64,000 nucleotides of DNA from Poecilobothrus nobilitatus (taxonomy: Eukaryota > Arthropoda > Insecta > Diptera > Dolichopodidae): positions 270,808,515-270,872,514 of the forward strand of contig OX352773.1 of assembly GCA_947095535.1 (NCBI GenBank), written 5' to 3'. Both the position numbers and the translations under genes were made by a program. Every line of letters begins with the position of its first letter. Positions within the stretch are counted from its first letter, which is position 1. Under the pieces are notes generated by a model. The model was not told where the DNA came from, searched no databases, and saw only the letters and a program-made list of their open reading frames with translations. Below, one piece after another: positions 11,601-23,640 of this stretch.

Positions 11601-14600
11601 CAGCTCTAGTGCCGCAATGGGCTAATAAATCCAAGAACTTTCTTTCTTCAAGCTTTTCATTCCTTTTGCATACATATATAAATTTATTGAAGTGCAGAAA
11701 GTCTATATTAAATTATTTCGAAATCGGTGAAAGCTATGGTACCAAGTTCAATAACTGAATTAGCTCGGCTGAAAATTTGGAATATTTTTTGAACAAATAA
11801 CAGTTATTTGAAGTATACACAATTTTTCAACTTTAAAAATTTATAACTTTGAAAATAAGACAAATATTGTTTAAGCATTCATATGAAACCTGATAATCTC
11901 AAATATTTAAAAAAAATCTTGAATCAACTTCCTATTTTATGAACGGAAAACTACTGGACTCTGTATAATAAAAGAAGAACATAAAACGGTGGAATCGTTT
12001 AAAAACGATTTATTTTATGATTCTTATTATAAAATGTATAGTTTGAATAAATTAGAGATATGTACATACAATGTATGTTACAGTACATTTTTCAGATCGA
12101 TTCAATATTGGTTATAATAAAACTTTAATTTTTTTTTATTAATAAACAACAAAATTTTAACAAACATAAAACACAACCAAAATTAACAAAATCAATTAAC
12201 TAAACAAATAACTTATTAAACAAAAATCTTTAAAACAAATGATCAAAAAGTCATTGAAATGCAATAACAGCAAAATTGTAGTGATTAAACTGCAAAGCTG
12301 AACACTATTTTTGAAAAATTAAACTTCCAGGGTGGTCGGATAGCTGGTTATCCATTTAATATTTTTAAATTCCTCTTATCATTCTCTTTTCTTTAAATAT
12401 TTTTTTTTATCGTTTTCGATAGCATTTTTAAATATTTATGAAAAAAAAATTTCGTAAGTAAATTATAAAAACAATGAAATGTCAGAATGGTGGTGTTATT
12501 AATGAGGACAGCATGATATGATTGAAACAATGCATATAATGTAAAAGTGCCTGTTTTCATTTAAGAAGATGAAATTTCTTTGATCTTTTTATAATACCCA
12601 ACAAGGATAATGAATAAATGACATCTGGTCTGAAATTTAGGTAAACGTATTATAGATATTATTTTATAATTATTCAATGCACTAAATTTATTATTTATCT
12701 TTTACAACATAGAAAATTTATTTACCTTTTTAACAATATTAAAAAAAAAAAAATTAAAAAACAAATTTTTTTTATTTACTTTGAAAGCAAATAAATGAAC
12801 CAAATTCTTAGAAACTTTATTGAAACTAATCCAACAAAAACGAAAAACAGCTAAAAGAAAAAAGTTCAAAAAGAAAAAATAAAAATTAGTTTTTAATTTA
12901 TTTCATGATTACTACTTGGCATTAAAACAAAATATTTTTTTTGTTTTTATTTACAAGCAACAAAAAAAAAAAAAATATTTATTATATTCCTTTAAGTAAA
13001 CAAACACTATTTCAATATTGTTTATTTTCATTTGTGTATGTATGTATGTATATATTTATATAATCGAATTGGATGGGTACACCCCTATTCACCATCATTA
13101 ACATTTCAAATCTTTGTCATTTTTAATCTAGGATATTATCTCTAATCAAAATAGTCCTATACTTTCTTTTTTGTTTGTTTCCAACTCAAAGAAATTCTAA
13201 TTAATTGGATAAAATATTCAAATAACATAAAATATAAAAGATAAAATAAAATGTTTCTCGCTTAAAACCGAAAAGATTCAAAGGAATTGGAAACGATACA
13301 AAACAATGATAATAAAATGTTAAATTTTTTTTTTTTTTTTTTCAAAATTAATTTTTGTTTTTTTATAACATTAAAATTAAATATTTTTGTAAAGAATGTT
13401 GCATTTTGAAGACAAACATAAGGGCAAATAACAAAATATTTGAGTGCTTTTTACGATACATAAAAAGAGGAAGGTATCTTTTAAAAATAACTTTTAACTG
13501 TTATATGTTACAATCACAATATTATATTAAATTTAAGAAAACATTTTAAGAAAATATAAGTTTTTCATTTTTCGTTTAAAAATTTTTTGTTAGAAAATCG
13601 AAATATGATGACCAACTTTTTCTCTTATTTGAAGCGATTTTGTTTTGAAAGTTAAATAATTAAAAAAAAAAATTGTAGGACACTCTGGCATTTATATTAT
13701 TTATTAATACTAAAAAAGAAAAAAAAAGAAAAATTAAAGATACAATTATATTATTATTCAGTCCACACTTTCTATAGGCATTTTAAATAAGTTCTAACTG
13801 AAAACAACTTTTTATATTCGTTTTGAGTTTTTCGGGGGTATATTTTTGCATAATGACAGAAAGGCAAGCAGCCGAACAACTTATTAATGAAAAATAGAAG
13901 AAAAAATTTAAAACACTTAAACTTAATTCCCAACAGGAAAGTTCATACATTCAAGATAATTATTGTCTCTTGCTGTATGTTAAATATTTCTTAAAATTTA
14001 AATCCGTCATATTTTATTTTTCATCTTTTTTTTATTTTCTGTATTACTCCTTATATCTCATTTTATTTTTCTTCTATCCATTCCACTTAGACCTTAAATA
14101 ATCAAAATTTTATAAGCCTTGTCATTATCATCATCAGCATTGATAAAAATGATTGTCGTCCTCATTTAGTTTTAAAAGTGAGTGAAAACAAACAAACAAA
14201 CAATGTATAAAAAATTATAATCTTATAATATATTATAATATATATATATGTATATTAACAGCAAGGTTATAGTAATAATGATAATGATTATAATAATGAA
14301 TGATGATGATGGATGATGATAATGTTGGTGATAGTGGTATTTCTTTTACTTTATTTATATTTGTTTTTTTTTTCTTTTTTTGATGATAAAGCATTTTGCT
14401 GGCATGGCTTCATGTTAATGCCTTTAAATAATATTTAAATTATAATTGTACATACATAATATATATAATAAATATATGTATATGAAAATGTATATATTTG
14501 TAATGCATTTCTGAACATACAGTTGTCGCGGCATATTACAAACGTGCTCAGCGTCAATTCTAATGAATTTGTTAAAAAAATTGCATGTGATTTCTTTTGA

Positions 14601-15228
14601 AAAACCATCACATTACTCTTCACCGTTTCAACTAAACTAGATTCTCCTATACATAATATATATATACATATATATATTGTATATTGTATTTATGTATGAA
14701 AAGTTTACATTTCATATATACCCACTCATAAAATTTTTGTTATGTTCTTTTGGTCCCGAACTATTACCTTTTAAATCTTCTTTTTCCTTCTTGTTTGTTT
14801 ACAAAAAGTTTTAAAACGATGTTAAGATGACGGTAATGATATTGATGATATTATTGTTGATTGTGATTGTGATATTGATGAAAAGCATATTATAGTTTAT
14901 AAGAAAAAAAACTTTAAATTTTAGAGCATAACTTTTAATAAAACTCAGTAAGGAATTAACATTAGGAAAACTTATCATTGGTCTTTAAACAAAAAATCAA
15001 ATAGTATACATAAATTAATCACCATAATATTAAAATTTATTTTAGAAAATATAATTTTATGTTAAATTTTGGAAACAATGCCAAAATTATATTATTTTTT
15101 TAAATATTTTTAACGGCATCAGTTTTTTTTAAATAATTTGATAAATTTTAGTAGTTAAATCGATCCGACATTAAACAAAATTTAAAAAATTAAAATTCGT
15201 AATCAATTAAAAATTAATTTAGCCCATA
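8610..15228. other. long AT-rich spacer, no gene seen
   Basis: Mostly homopolymer-rich DNA with TACATA/TATG tracts. A somewhat higher-complexity stretch lies at about 11440-11650 (GATTGCTATAATCGCTTATG..GCTCTAGTGCCGCAATGG) and another at 13060-13150. Neither has an open frame or a recognisable repeat, so ancient repeat or conserved noncoding DNA are both possible. Small frames at 13355-13549 and 14435-14623 look random. Confidence 0.55.
14270..14338. repeat. imperfect GAT/AAT trinucleotide repeat
   Basis: Run of AATGATAATGATTATAATAA..TGATGATGATGGATGATGATAATG. A related GATATTGATGATATTATTG tract lies at 14836-14880. Confidence 0.85.
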
Positions 15229-15279
15229 TTGAATGTCATTTTAAAATTATTTCATTTCCACATCTTTTACGTTAAGCCA

Positions 15280-15460
15280 AGAACGCAAAATGTTTATTTG
15301 GAGAAAAATCAACAGGGTGCTCTATTGCCAGTGCTCTATTTAGTGTACTACGATACCTTTCTTAACAATTTAAGTAGAGGTTTTGGAACGTATTGGTCAA
15401 CTAAACATCTTGGGCATAGAACTAAATCAAAAATTAAGTTAGACGAATCATATTTTTAGT
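15280..15460 (+). pseudogene. fragment of an R1-like LINE reverse transcriptase
   Basis: The frame open at 15229-15459 contains QQGALLPVLYLVYYDTF at residues 28-44, then LNNLSRGFGTYW. This resembles the palm block of R1/LOA-type LINE reverse transcriptases, (P)QGGVLSPLLW..V.D.LL..L...GF.T.GYADD. The catalytic YADD that should follow is absent: the frame drifts into STKHLG instead. It is short, isolated, and flanked by AT-rich sequence with several AATAAAG motifs, so it is a dead scrap. Some of the following sequence to about 15700 may be more of the same element, but I cannot align it by eye. The family call is tentative. Confidence 0.4.
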
Positions 15461-17396
15461 TTAAATTAGAAGTATTCGCAGTTTCTGATCTTGTCAATAA
15501 CTACACAATAAAGCATAACTATAATAACATACTCAATAAAGCGTACATGAACTAAAGTTCGAATATAAAACACATATTTGAGTAGCAGCCTCTAAAAGGG
15601 CGTGGGAATTTCTCAATAAAGTGCTAAACAATTAGTTGAATGAACGGTTCCAGTTTCACCTCAATGTTCTCTCTACTAAGTCTATGCTTAGTAGGTTATT
15701 TTACTCTGTTTTATAGATATCTAATAGCAGTAACTAGAATATCTATTAGAATTGGATTCTTTTTCCGAAGAAAGAAAAAGTCTAATGCCTTCACTCAAAC
15801 TTTTCCACAGTAAGTCTTCGCTGCCCAACTCACGTAATTTCGTAAAGAAAAAACTTGTACAAAAGGGATATCTTTAAATGAAATATAACATTTCTCAATA
15901 TAATCTATATGACAATTATTTTAGTGTTTATTTTAATCATTGATTTTAATTACTAATATTAGTCATTGGAATGGAATAAAATATATTACTTATTAGTTGT
16001 TTTGAACAAGCTAGTAGTAAGTAGTATAAGTATTTAAGTTCTATTCGAGAACAGCAACATTCATTTACCCTACTTAATAACAAATTTAGAGAATTCTTCA
16101 TTAAACTTTATTTAAACCACAGTACACTTCTTTACTTAAATTTTAGTTTCTTTTTTATGACTTATTATATTTTTTTTATAACTTCCTATGTGTTGTTAAG
16201 TCTTAAAATGAAAATAATGTGTCAACTTAAATGCCTTTTTTCGAACGAAACTAATGTACATAAACATAAACATATGTAGATACATACATATGAATATTCC
16301 CTAAGATTAAAAAAGTCTAAAAGAAAATATCTTAACATCATGTTTTATTCAAAAGTATATAATAAAAGTAAAAAATAAGAAAAATAAAAACAAATAAAAT
16401 AAGATAAAATGACGTACTCTGTACGTATTTTAGCCATAGGTGGTACACGTTTAGTGAATTTCGTCTTAATTTTTTTTTTTATTCTGAATAGACAGGAAGA
16501 ATTAGGGTATATCCTCGGTATTTCATATATATTAAATGTATAAGGTAAATTTTTGCCTGTTTTCTCTCTTTCTTTATTGTAGTACTTTATTGTATAATTT
16601 GATTTACTTTGTGCACAGACGATCTATATAAAATGAATACAACAAGCAATGATAGGAAATTTTTATTTTTCTTTCATAAAAAAAATGTTTACGTTTTTTT
16701 TCATCGGTTGTTTGTTTTTTATATCTAATCTTAAATTCGAGTCCTAATAAAAATAAATCGAAAAAAGAAGGTAAAATATAAAAAAAAATGGAATCCCCAT
16801 TAGACTTTAATTATAGCAACCAAAAATTGCTCTTGTTCATACTTGCCCACCATAAACCAAAGTTACTAATTTGGTGGTAATTTGATTGACGTTTTCGTTT
16901 ATAGCTAAAAAAAATACAACTTTTTATATTGGAGAATTACAATTAATAAATATAAATATGGGACGAAAAAATTTGGAATAATAAAAAATAAATTTTTTAA
17001 ATCTTTTGATATGGGGTTATTTAAGGAATCTTTAAAAGAATACTTCATTAATTATCACATAATATTTTTTATATCTGCTGGATTTTGTTTTAAAGGAGGA
17101 TCTACTTTTGAACAGATTTTATGAATTTTGTATTAAATGTTCGATTAAATAAAACAAAAATTATTAATTTATAGAATTAATTGAATATCATATTTAATAA
17201 AGTTTAAGTTTGTATAGATATTTCAATTACAAAAAAAATATAATATTCTTAGTTAAATCAGACGACAAGAGTAAAAGAAATTCTGAAAAAAACGGTTGAA
17301 ACTCCAACTTCATTGAGAAGTGAAATTTTGATATAATATATATTGAAATATTGAAAAGTTTCACATTTACATCCAAACATTGGTAATAGACTATGG
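15461..17396. other. AT-rich spacer with a moderately complex first 300 bases
   Basis: 15461-15760 has more balanced composition and repeated ACTCAATAAAG-like motifs, possibly continuing the LINE scrap upstream. A small complex patch at 16410-16475 (GTACTCTGTACG..CATAGGTGGTACACG) is unassigned. The remainder is AT-rich with no gene seen. Confidence 0.5.
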
Positions 17397-17752
17397 GTGT
17401 TTTTCTTTTTTAGTTCAGAACAGAGCCAGAACTGTCAAAAAAAAATTGTGTTTCTTTTTTCACTCTGAATGATCAGAGTTTATCATTTGTGTTTCTTTTT
17501 TCATTCAGAGTGCGCTCAGAGTATGATCTAAATGTTCGATTTTCATTTACAGATATCACATAACATTTGAATTTAAATGTCAAAAATTTTATTTTCTTAT
17601 ATGATTTGACACTTTTGACAGATTAAAGCTCTATTGTATTTCAAAATTATTTCGAAGCCTTTAGATGTAAAATATTTTTAATCTATTTAAAACGTACTCT
17701 ATGTACTCGATATCTGTTCAGAGCACAAATCTGAACTAAAAAAGAAAAACAC
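17397..17752. mobile_element. MITE-like element with perfect 23-bp terminal inverted repeats
   Basis: The left end 17397-17419 (GTGTTTTTC..TAGTTCAGA) and right end 17730-17752 are exact reverse complements over 23 bases. The interior of about 310 bases has no coding potential. Near the left end it has a direct repeat of TGTGTTTCTTTTTTCA (17442 and 17488 region), each followed by CTCTGAA/ATTCAGAG. Both flanks contain CTAT followed by GG (left CTATGG, right CTATAGG), which could be a decayed target duplication. The size, TIRs and lack of a transposase fit a non-autonomous DNA transposon; the superfamily cannot be fixed without a clean duplication. A single unpaired end of similar sequence (GGTGTTTTTCTTTTCGTTTGA) occurs at about 25169. 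Confidence 0.8.
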
Positions 17753-17760
17753 TCTATAGG

Positions 17761-19259
17761 GAAAAAGCAACTTAAAAATAGAGGAATGACAATTTAAAAA
17801 ACTAAAATTGAAAATTGAAATTAGATATATTATAGGTATATAGAACTTACATACCTATATTAAAAATATAAATATAAACTAGTTTATATTATATATTATA
17901 AAAAATAATTGATGTAGAAGAATTTTAAGATGGGTACTATGATAAATTAACTGACAACGAACAGATTAAAATCTATCCAAACTAATCTGGGAAAATTAAA
18001 AAATCTTGATCAATTTAGTTGAAACACCCAGCTTTCGTATTCCTAACAAGTTTTCAAGTTAAACTGCTATGCTAGGTAATCTAACGGTTATTATTTCTCA
18101 ATATATAGAATCTTAGTCACAATATAACATCAAAATGAAGTATCAAAAATAAGATCAAAATGAAGTATCATGGAATTTTAAATTCTCAAAAAAAGGTAGG
18201 ATAGACATAGCAAATCACATTACAATTTTCTTTAAAGGTTGTCAAGCCAGAAAATTTAGCATTTCCTTTAAAATAAACTTAAATAAATCAAATATCTACA
18301 TTGTTAATCTGTTTATCTTATATGTAGGTAGGTATATGCATTATAATTTGTAAATGATGTGTAAATATTTTTTATAAATGAAATTGCAATACTTTAATGT
18401 AAATATAGCTTGTTAAAACCTTAAGTATTATAATGTTAATTAATAAGTAAATAATTAATAATGTAAATAAATAAATTGTTAATTAATTAATGATTGATGA
18501 ATTTAATTGAATATACTTGTGTATGTACATAATAATTTCATCAATCCATCAATATTCCATTTTTCTTGATTAAAAAAAATTAATAAATATTTTACTATCG
18601 TATATGGGAATTCTAAACTTATTTTTATTTTAGATTATACATTGTTTATTTCGTACTTTTTTTTTGTGCCTAAATTATGTAATTTTTTTTAATATTTTTG
18701 GCTCCAACTGCAAAACTAAAATAAACGTTTCCTACAATACAATAAATTTTTTTATACTGTTTTATTTTTTAAGGTTTGTTCATCAAAAACAAAAACAAAA
18801 TACCAACCCAATCACTCTATCTTATTTTTAATTCTGATTTATCTTCATCAACAGAATTAAAAAACAAAGCAATAAAGATAATTTTCAAAACAAAAACATT
18901 ATTAGGCTCCGCATTCAATAGAAATAATTTACTTGTTAGTTCTATTCTATATGTCTGTTAATTGTCTTCCTATTTTTCAATACTAATTCATTTTTCTTTT
19001 CATTCCTATATAATTTTTAAACAATCAATCATTTTTTTTTTTTTGTTTTTTGCCTCCCTGCATGTTTTATATTTCATGCTTTTTGTTTTTGCTATCTGAT
19101 AATAAAAACTAAAAAGGCCGAAAAACAAAAAAAAACTGAAAATTTGATTTTTAATCTTAACATAAATCTAAAAAAAAAACTTTTGAAATTAAAAATTCTA
19201 CTAAAATTGTAAGAATTAATGGTCCCCTACCAATATTTCAGATCAACGCTGAGAGATTT
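17761..19259. other. AT-rich spacer, no gene seen
   Basis: Contains a 17-bp direct repeat ATCAAAATGAAGTATCA spaced by 22 bp near 18130-18170. The open frame at 18776-18961 is lysine/asparagine/leucine-biased and unrecognised. Confidence 0.6.
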
Positions 19260-19634
19260 TTAATGAGTTTTTTTTTTTTCCTGTTCATTTGAAATTATTG
19301 TGGTCCAAAAGCATTTATTTGACTCGTGCATTTTTATAATAAACATATTTTCTAGAAGCAAGAAAAAATAATTTGAATTTGGTTTGACTAAAATTTTATA
19401 ATTAATGCACCACTGGCAGTAATTCATAATGTACTTATGTATGGTTTTTTGAATTCTATTTATCCACACCATGAAAAAAAAAACATTTTTTTTATAAACT
19501 TTGCTATAGTACCTATTAACGGTTTTTATTTTTTTATTGAAATAATCATAAAATAGTTCTATATAGGTACTATAAAGTAGGTACATCAAAAAATCTTTTC
19601 GACCTAATACACTCTGTTTTTCATGAAAGGACAT
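19260..19634 (-). CDS. unrecognised 124-codon open frame
   Basis: The longest single-copy open frame in the window that is not obviously mobile-element debris. It starts with ATG in an AAAATG context on the minus strand and ends at TAA. The peptide begins MSFHEKQSVLGRK and is rich in Tyr, Lys, Asn and Phe, with several Trp/Cys/His (KTIHKYIMNYCQWCINYK in the middle). I see no signal peptide, known motif or family signature. At this AT content stop codons are frequent, so a run of 124 sense codons is unusual by chance but not impossible given local homopolymers. Alternatives are a decayed transposon frame or a chance frame. No function is proposed. Confidence 0.15.
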   Translation of the reverse strand: MSFHEKQSVLGRKDFLMYLLYSTYIELFYDYFNKKIKTVNRYYSKVYKKNVFFFMVWINRIQKTIHKYIMNYCQWCINYKILVKPNSNYFFLLLENMFIIKMHESNKCFWTTIISNEQEKKKTH

Positions 19635-20261
19635 TTTCTGTAAACATTAATTTAAATTTTGGTAAATTTTGTAAACATTAAATTATTTAATCTAATTCTA
19701 AAGATTTACAAAAAATTATTTTTCATATCATTTTTTACTCTATTTTATAAAAAAAAATCAAAACAGAAATCTGTTATTTGAACTTTTGAAGTAGGCCTAG
19801 ATAGATACTAACTTTATTGAAATTGAAATTGTGTTGTGAAACAGAACAGGATATCAGATCTGATTTGATTTGAATGTACAACTCGTCGGTCGTACTTAAG
19901 ATAAAACACAAAAATTATCCCAAAAAAAAAAAAAAAATCAACAAAAAAAAACAAAATAAACATCAAATGTAATTTGGAACGCTTTATAAGTTTACGCCCC
20001 ATATCCGTTCGTTTCGTTTTCATTTTCTTGATAATAAACAACAAGGCAACAATATTTTGTATACTTTTTTTTTTTTCGAAAAAATGTATTTTTTTTTAAT
20101 GTTAAACATATTAATATGAGAAAAATATTTTAAATGAACAGAGTGATTTTGATTGTTTTTTGTATAAAAACTAGTTTTAATATTTTTAGGTAAAATTTGG
20201 TCAATTTTAAATTTCATCAAATAAATTTTTACCGACCGCATACAATTATGTATAAGGTAGG
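19635..20261. other. AT-rich spacer, no gene seen
   Basis: Homopolymer-rich. Minus-strand frames at 19814-20044 and 20020-20241 consist largely of F/K runs encoded by poly-A/T and are not credible genes. Confidence 0.6.
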
Positions 20262-20520
20262 TATTGTTTTCATACTAAAAATTTGTACCCGGGATTTTGG
20301 AAAATATTCACTACTCCAGGGCGGAGAAGGCTGTAAACAAATATTTAGAGTAAAGTAAGTGTGCCTGCGTGTGTCTGTGAATGCCTGCGGACACGTGTAC
20401 AGCCTAAACGAATGAGCGAAATTTTTGGAAATTTCACATTTACGGTTTTCATGTAAATATCTCGGATTGATAAGCTTTTGGATCAAATCGAACAACCGAA
20501 AGAAGTAGTTTACTAGTATC
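20262..20520. other. higher-complexity island, candidate conserved noncoding element
   Basis: This ~260-bp patch stands out for balanced composition: CCCGGGATTTTGG, CAGGGCGGAGAAGGC, GTGTGCCTGCGTGTGTC, GAATGCCTGCGGACACGTG and CTCGGATTGATAAGC. A 97-codon minus-strand frame (20229-20522) spans it, but the peptide has no recognisable motif and such a length is roughly expected once by chance here. I favour conserved regulatory DNA or an old unique sequence over a gene. Confidence 0.3.
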
Positions 20521-20737
20521 ATTTTTAAGTTTTTTACGAATACTTACTTACTTATGTACATATACTAAGTAAGTACTAATTTTTGTGTACTAATATATTA
20601 ATTATTAATATTTATGTACTTATGTACTAATATTTATGAACATACTTACATAATATGTGAATGGATGTATGAATGAATGTATGTATGTACATATATTTTT
20701 ATGATTTCATTTATTATTATTGTCATTGAATAAAAAA

Positions 20738-20779
20738 TTACTTTTCGTATAATAGCGGTCGGTCCTGTGGTGGAGGTGG
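20738..20779 (-). other. exon-like proline-rich segment with stop (minus strand)
   Basis: On the minus strand, CAG is followed by 14 codons reading PPPPQDRPLLYEK-stop, in a short GC-rich patch inside AT-rich DNA. The upstream sequence ends AAAATCAG, which has AG but lacks a pyrimidine tract, so the acceptor is weak. It could be a terminal exon of a minus-strand gene or chance. Confidence 0.15.
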
Positions 20780-22329
20780 CTGATTTTTTTTGTTTGTCTA
20801 ATGAGCATCTGCAGCTTACATCTTATTACAGCTAACACAACTTATCGAGTTGATTCAATAAATATAAAATAGGTACTCTTTTGCGTTAATTGTTGTTTAA
20901 TTCACCAATTTACCAAAATTCACCAAAGAATGAAATTTAAAAAATAGCTAATATATGATTATAGATCATGTTGAAATTGAACTACAATTTAAGAAATTTT
21001 TAAGAAAAAAATTTTAAACTAAAATACTCGTAAACATAATTTCTTATCTTGAATCTTCTTCTCAATTTTTTGATTAAATGGATCCTGTAACTTTCCATTT
21101 CCTTATCAAAGTAAAAACAAAAATAGAATTTAAATTAAAACTAAAAACTCTTATTTACCACACCTTGTACTGTACTTTATAAACATTAATATTAAAACCA
21201 CGGAAAAAATACAACAAAAACGTATTTACAAGATATTTTTTTTTCAAAAACTTAACGAGAAAAAATAAAATTTCAACAAAATAAAAGACTAAAATCTGCA
21301 GTTTCAAAAGAAATTTTTAGATAAGAGGGTATTAAGTGTATGCATCATTTGGGAATTCAATAGATACCAAATGAATGGAACGAACAAATGAAAAACAACT
21401 CAGGCTACAGACAAATATATTTTTGTTTTTTGGTATTAGACGTCATGCATGGTATCTGAAACCTTTTTTATTCATTTTTTGTTTTAAATTTTTCCTTGTA
21501 AATTTAAAATTTTTTTTTTTAAGTAAAAAAAACGAACTCTTTAAAGTTTAAAAGATAGAATTAATATAAACATATACAATAGAGGCTGAATACTTTTTAA
21601 TAAAAGATTAACAGATAGACAACTAAAAGCGACTTACTTGTGTTTGTATGATTGTATATGTCTATTATTATCTTGAAAACCACATCTCATGATGTACTTC
21701 GAATTGACGTGGTTGATAATTCCAACTTATTTGTTTTTGCTTTTTTTTTTTGAGCAAAGAAATGATTAAATTAACAAAGAACTCTTACAATAAGAAAACC
21801 ACTCAAAAAAAACAATAGCAACAGAAACTACAACCACGAAAGTAGTAAAAACATAGATTACAACTTTTAAATAGGTGCATCTAATTTAGAAATTCTTAAT
21901 ACAATCCTATTCCTATAAAGGTATCTATACGTTCTTAAATTTTCCTTATACGGTCATCCCTCTCTATAACATTAATAATATTATCATTGCATGGATTGCC
22001 ATTATGAAATTATGTATAATAATTATCATTTATAATAAATAGCATCAAATAAAATGTACATATGTAAAACCATGTTCTATATAGATGTCGTTCAGCCTCG
22101 TATAATGTAATAGGACTTAAAAAGAAAACTTACTTGGAAATTAGAAAAAGACGATTTGGCGTACATATAATGCTTGCACTTGAAACGATCAAAAATTCAT
22201 AAAAGTTGAAAACTGCATACATACATATTTATAAATCTCAATCGAGATCATTGATTCTTTTTTGTTTTGTAGATATTAAAATACAAAAAGAACAATTAAA
22301 AACAATATAGAGATTAACTAACTTATTTA
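20780..22329. other. AT-rich spacer, no gene seen
   Basis: A modestly complex patch at 21330-21460 (GTATGCATCATTTGGGAATTC, GACGTCATGCATGG) could be regulatory. Otherwise low-complexity DNA. Confidence 0.55.
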
Positions 22330-22890
22330 CCCATTTCTTTCGGAGAGATGTAAACGGAAATAAGTTCCATTTAACTTATGGCATTTCTAAATGGCCTTAA
22401 GTTCCATGGAAGTTCTGACCATTTTTTGTTGGAAGTTAAGTCTCAAATAAAATGGGCATATTATGTTCCGCACTTTTTTGTTGGAAGCTATGTCTCAAAT
22501 AAAATAGCCATAAGTTCCACTTTTCTAATATGTGTATAAATAAAATAATTAGGGAGGATTTTAGAGTTGATTTTAAAATCAGGGTTATAACCCTTTTACA
22601 GAATCTAAAATCCTTCCTAATTCAGAATCTTTAATATGTGGATACATAAATATTCTGTAAAGAGGAAATTACCTCCTTTTGAATCTAACTCTAAAATTAA
22701 AAATAGTGATCATTTCAATGGAACTTATGTCTCATAGCAAATTTGTTGTTAGTTCCATGGAATTTTTGTCTCTATTTTAATGGAATATAAGTCCATTTAA
22801 ATACGGACTCTACTTCCATGGAACTTAAGTCCATTTAAGAGGACACAAGCTCCATGGAACTTATATCCGTGGAAGCTAAGTCATCCCTTC
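22330..22890. mobile_element. palindrome-rich foldback-like element
   Basis: The two ends are imperfect inverted repeats: ACGGAAATAAGTTCCAT near 22355 pairs with the complement of ATGGAACTTATATCCGT near 22855-22872. Between them the motif GGAACTTATGTC(C/T) and its complement recur many times, with palindrome TTCCATGGAA four times. The centre is nested: a 19-bp inverted repeat (22547-22565 / 22604-22622, one mismatch) encloses two perfect palindromes, GATTTTAAAATC and AGGGTTATAACCCT. A ~52-bp direct repeat (TTTTTTGTTGGAAG(T/C)TA..GTCTCAAATAAAAT) occurs at about 22423 and 22475. No frame. I infer a non-autonomous foldback-type element; the family is unknown to me. Confidence 0.65.
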
Positions 22891-23394
22891 TTTTTTCTAA
22901 CTCGTTTTTGAACGGTTATTAGTAAGGAATTCTTTAATTTTGTATTTTAATTAATATAACTTTACAAATGTTTACATATGTGTATATACGAACACAAATA
23001 AATTTAGATGAATGCAAATAATTTCTAGAAAAATAAATACATCTGATAGAAAACCACTTTAGAAATGCGGAATAAGATGATATCTTTTATAATAAAGAAT
23101 GGTAGGTATATTAAAAAAAATGAAATGAAAATATTATATACTCATACTGGATGTAATAGCCACGACAGCAATTTGTTCCACAAACGAAACCAGACCTAAA
23201 AATACCATGATTTGAAAAATATTTTTAACTTAGAATTAAATAGGATTGAAAAAGAATATATTATGTAATTGCAAAAAACAAATCGATTTATTTTTTGTGC
23301 TTCTTGTAGACCTTAGAACTGCTTTAAAATTGTACCGAATATGACATATATACGAATATGCATTAATTAATAATATGCATTAATCGTAGCGCTC
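22891..23394. other. AT-rich spacer, no gene seen
   Basis: Nothing recognisable. Confidence 0.6.
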
Positions 23395-23640
23395 CCGCGA
23401 AGGCTTGTATTTCAAAATCTAGCGGGGGTTTATAACTATATGAACTGCTTTTGTTTTGAAATATGCATGGGAAAAAAATATTCCCAGAGATTTAAGAGTT
23501 GGTTTTAAAATCTGGGTTTCAATAATTGCTTTAGCGGAGGTTTGGGGCGACAGCCCCCACTATATGCAATTTTCAAATATACATGGGAAAAAAATAATTC
23601 CAAGGAATTTTACGGTTGGTTTCAAAATTGATCTTGACGG
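23395..23640 (+). repeat. dimeric ~115-bp repeat with GC-rich hairpin
   Basis: Two diverged tandem units share AGCGG(G/A)GGTTT (23421, 23533), ACTATATG(A/C)A, AAATAT(G/A)CATGGGAAAAAAAT (catggg at 23466 and 23582) and GTTGGTTT(T/C)AAAAT. The offsets are 112-116 bp. The second unit contains GGGGC-GACA-GCCCC, a 5-bp GC stem that is very unusual in this AT-rich window. The segment ATTTAAGAGTTGGTTTTAAA at 23491 closely matches the core of the foldback element at 22558, so the two loci share a repeat source. A 62-codon frame crosses the repeat but is a by-product. Confidence 0.7.
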
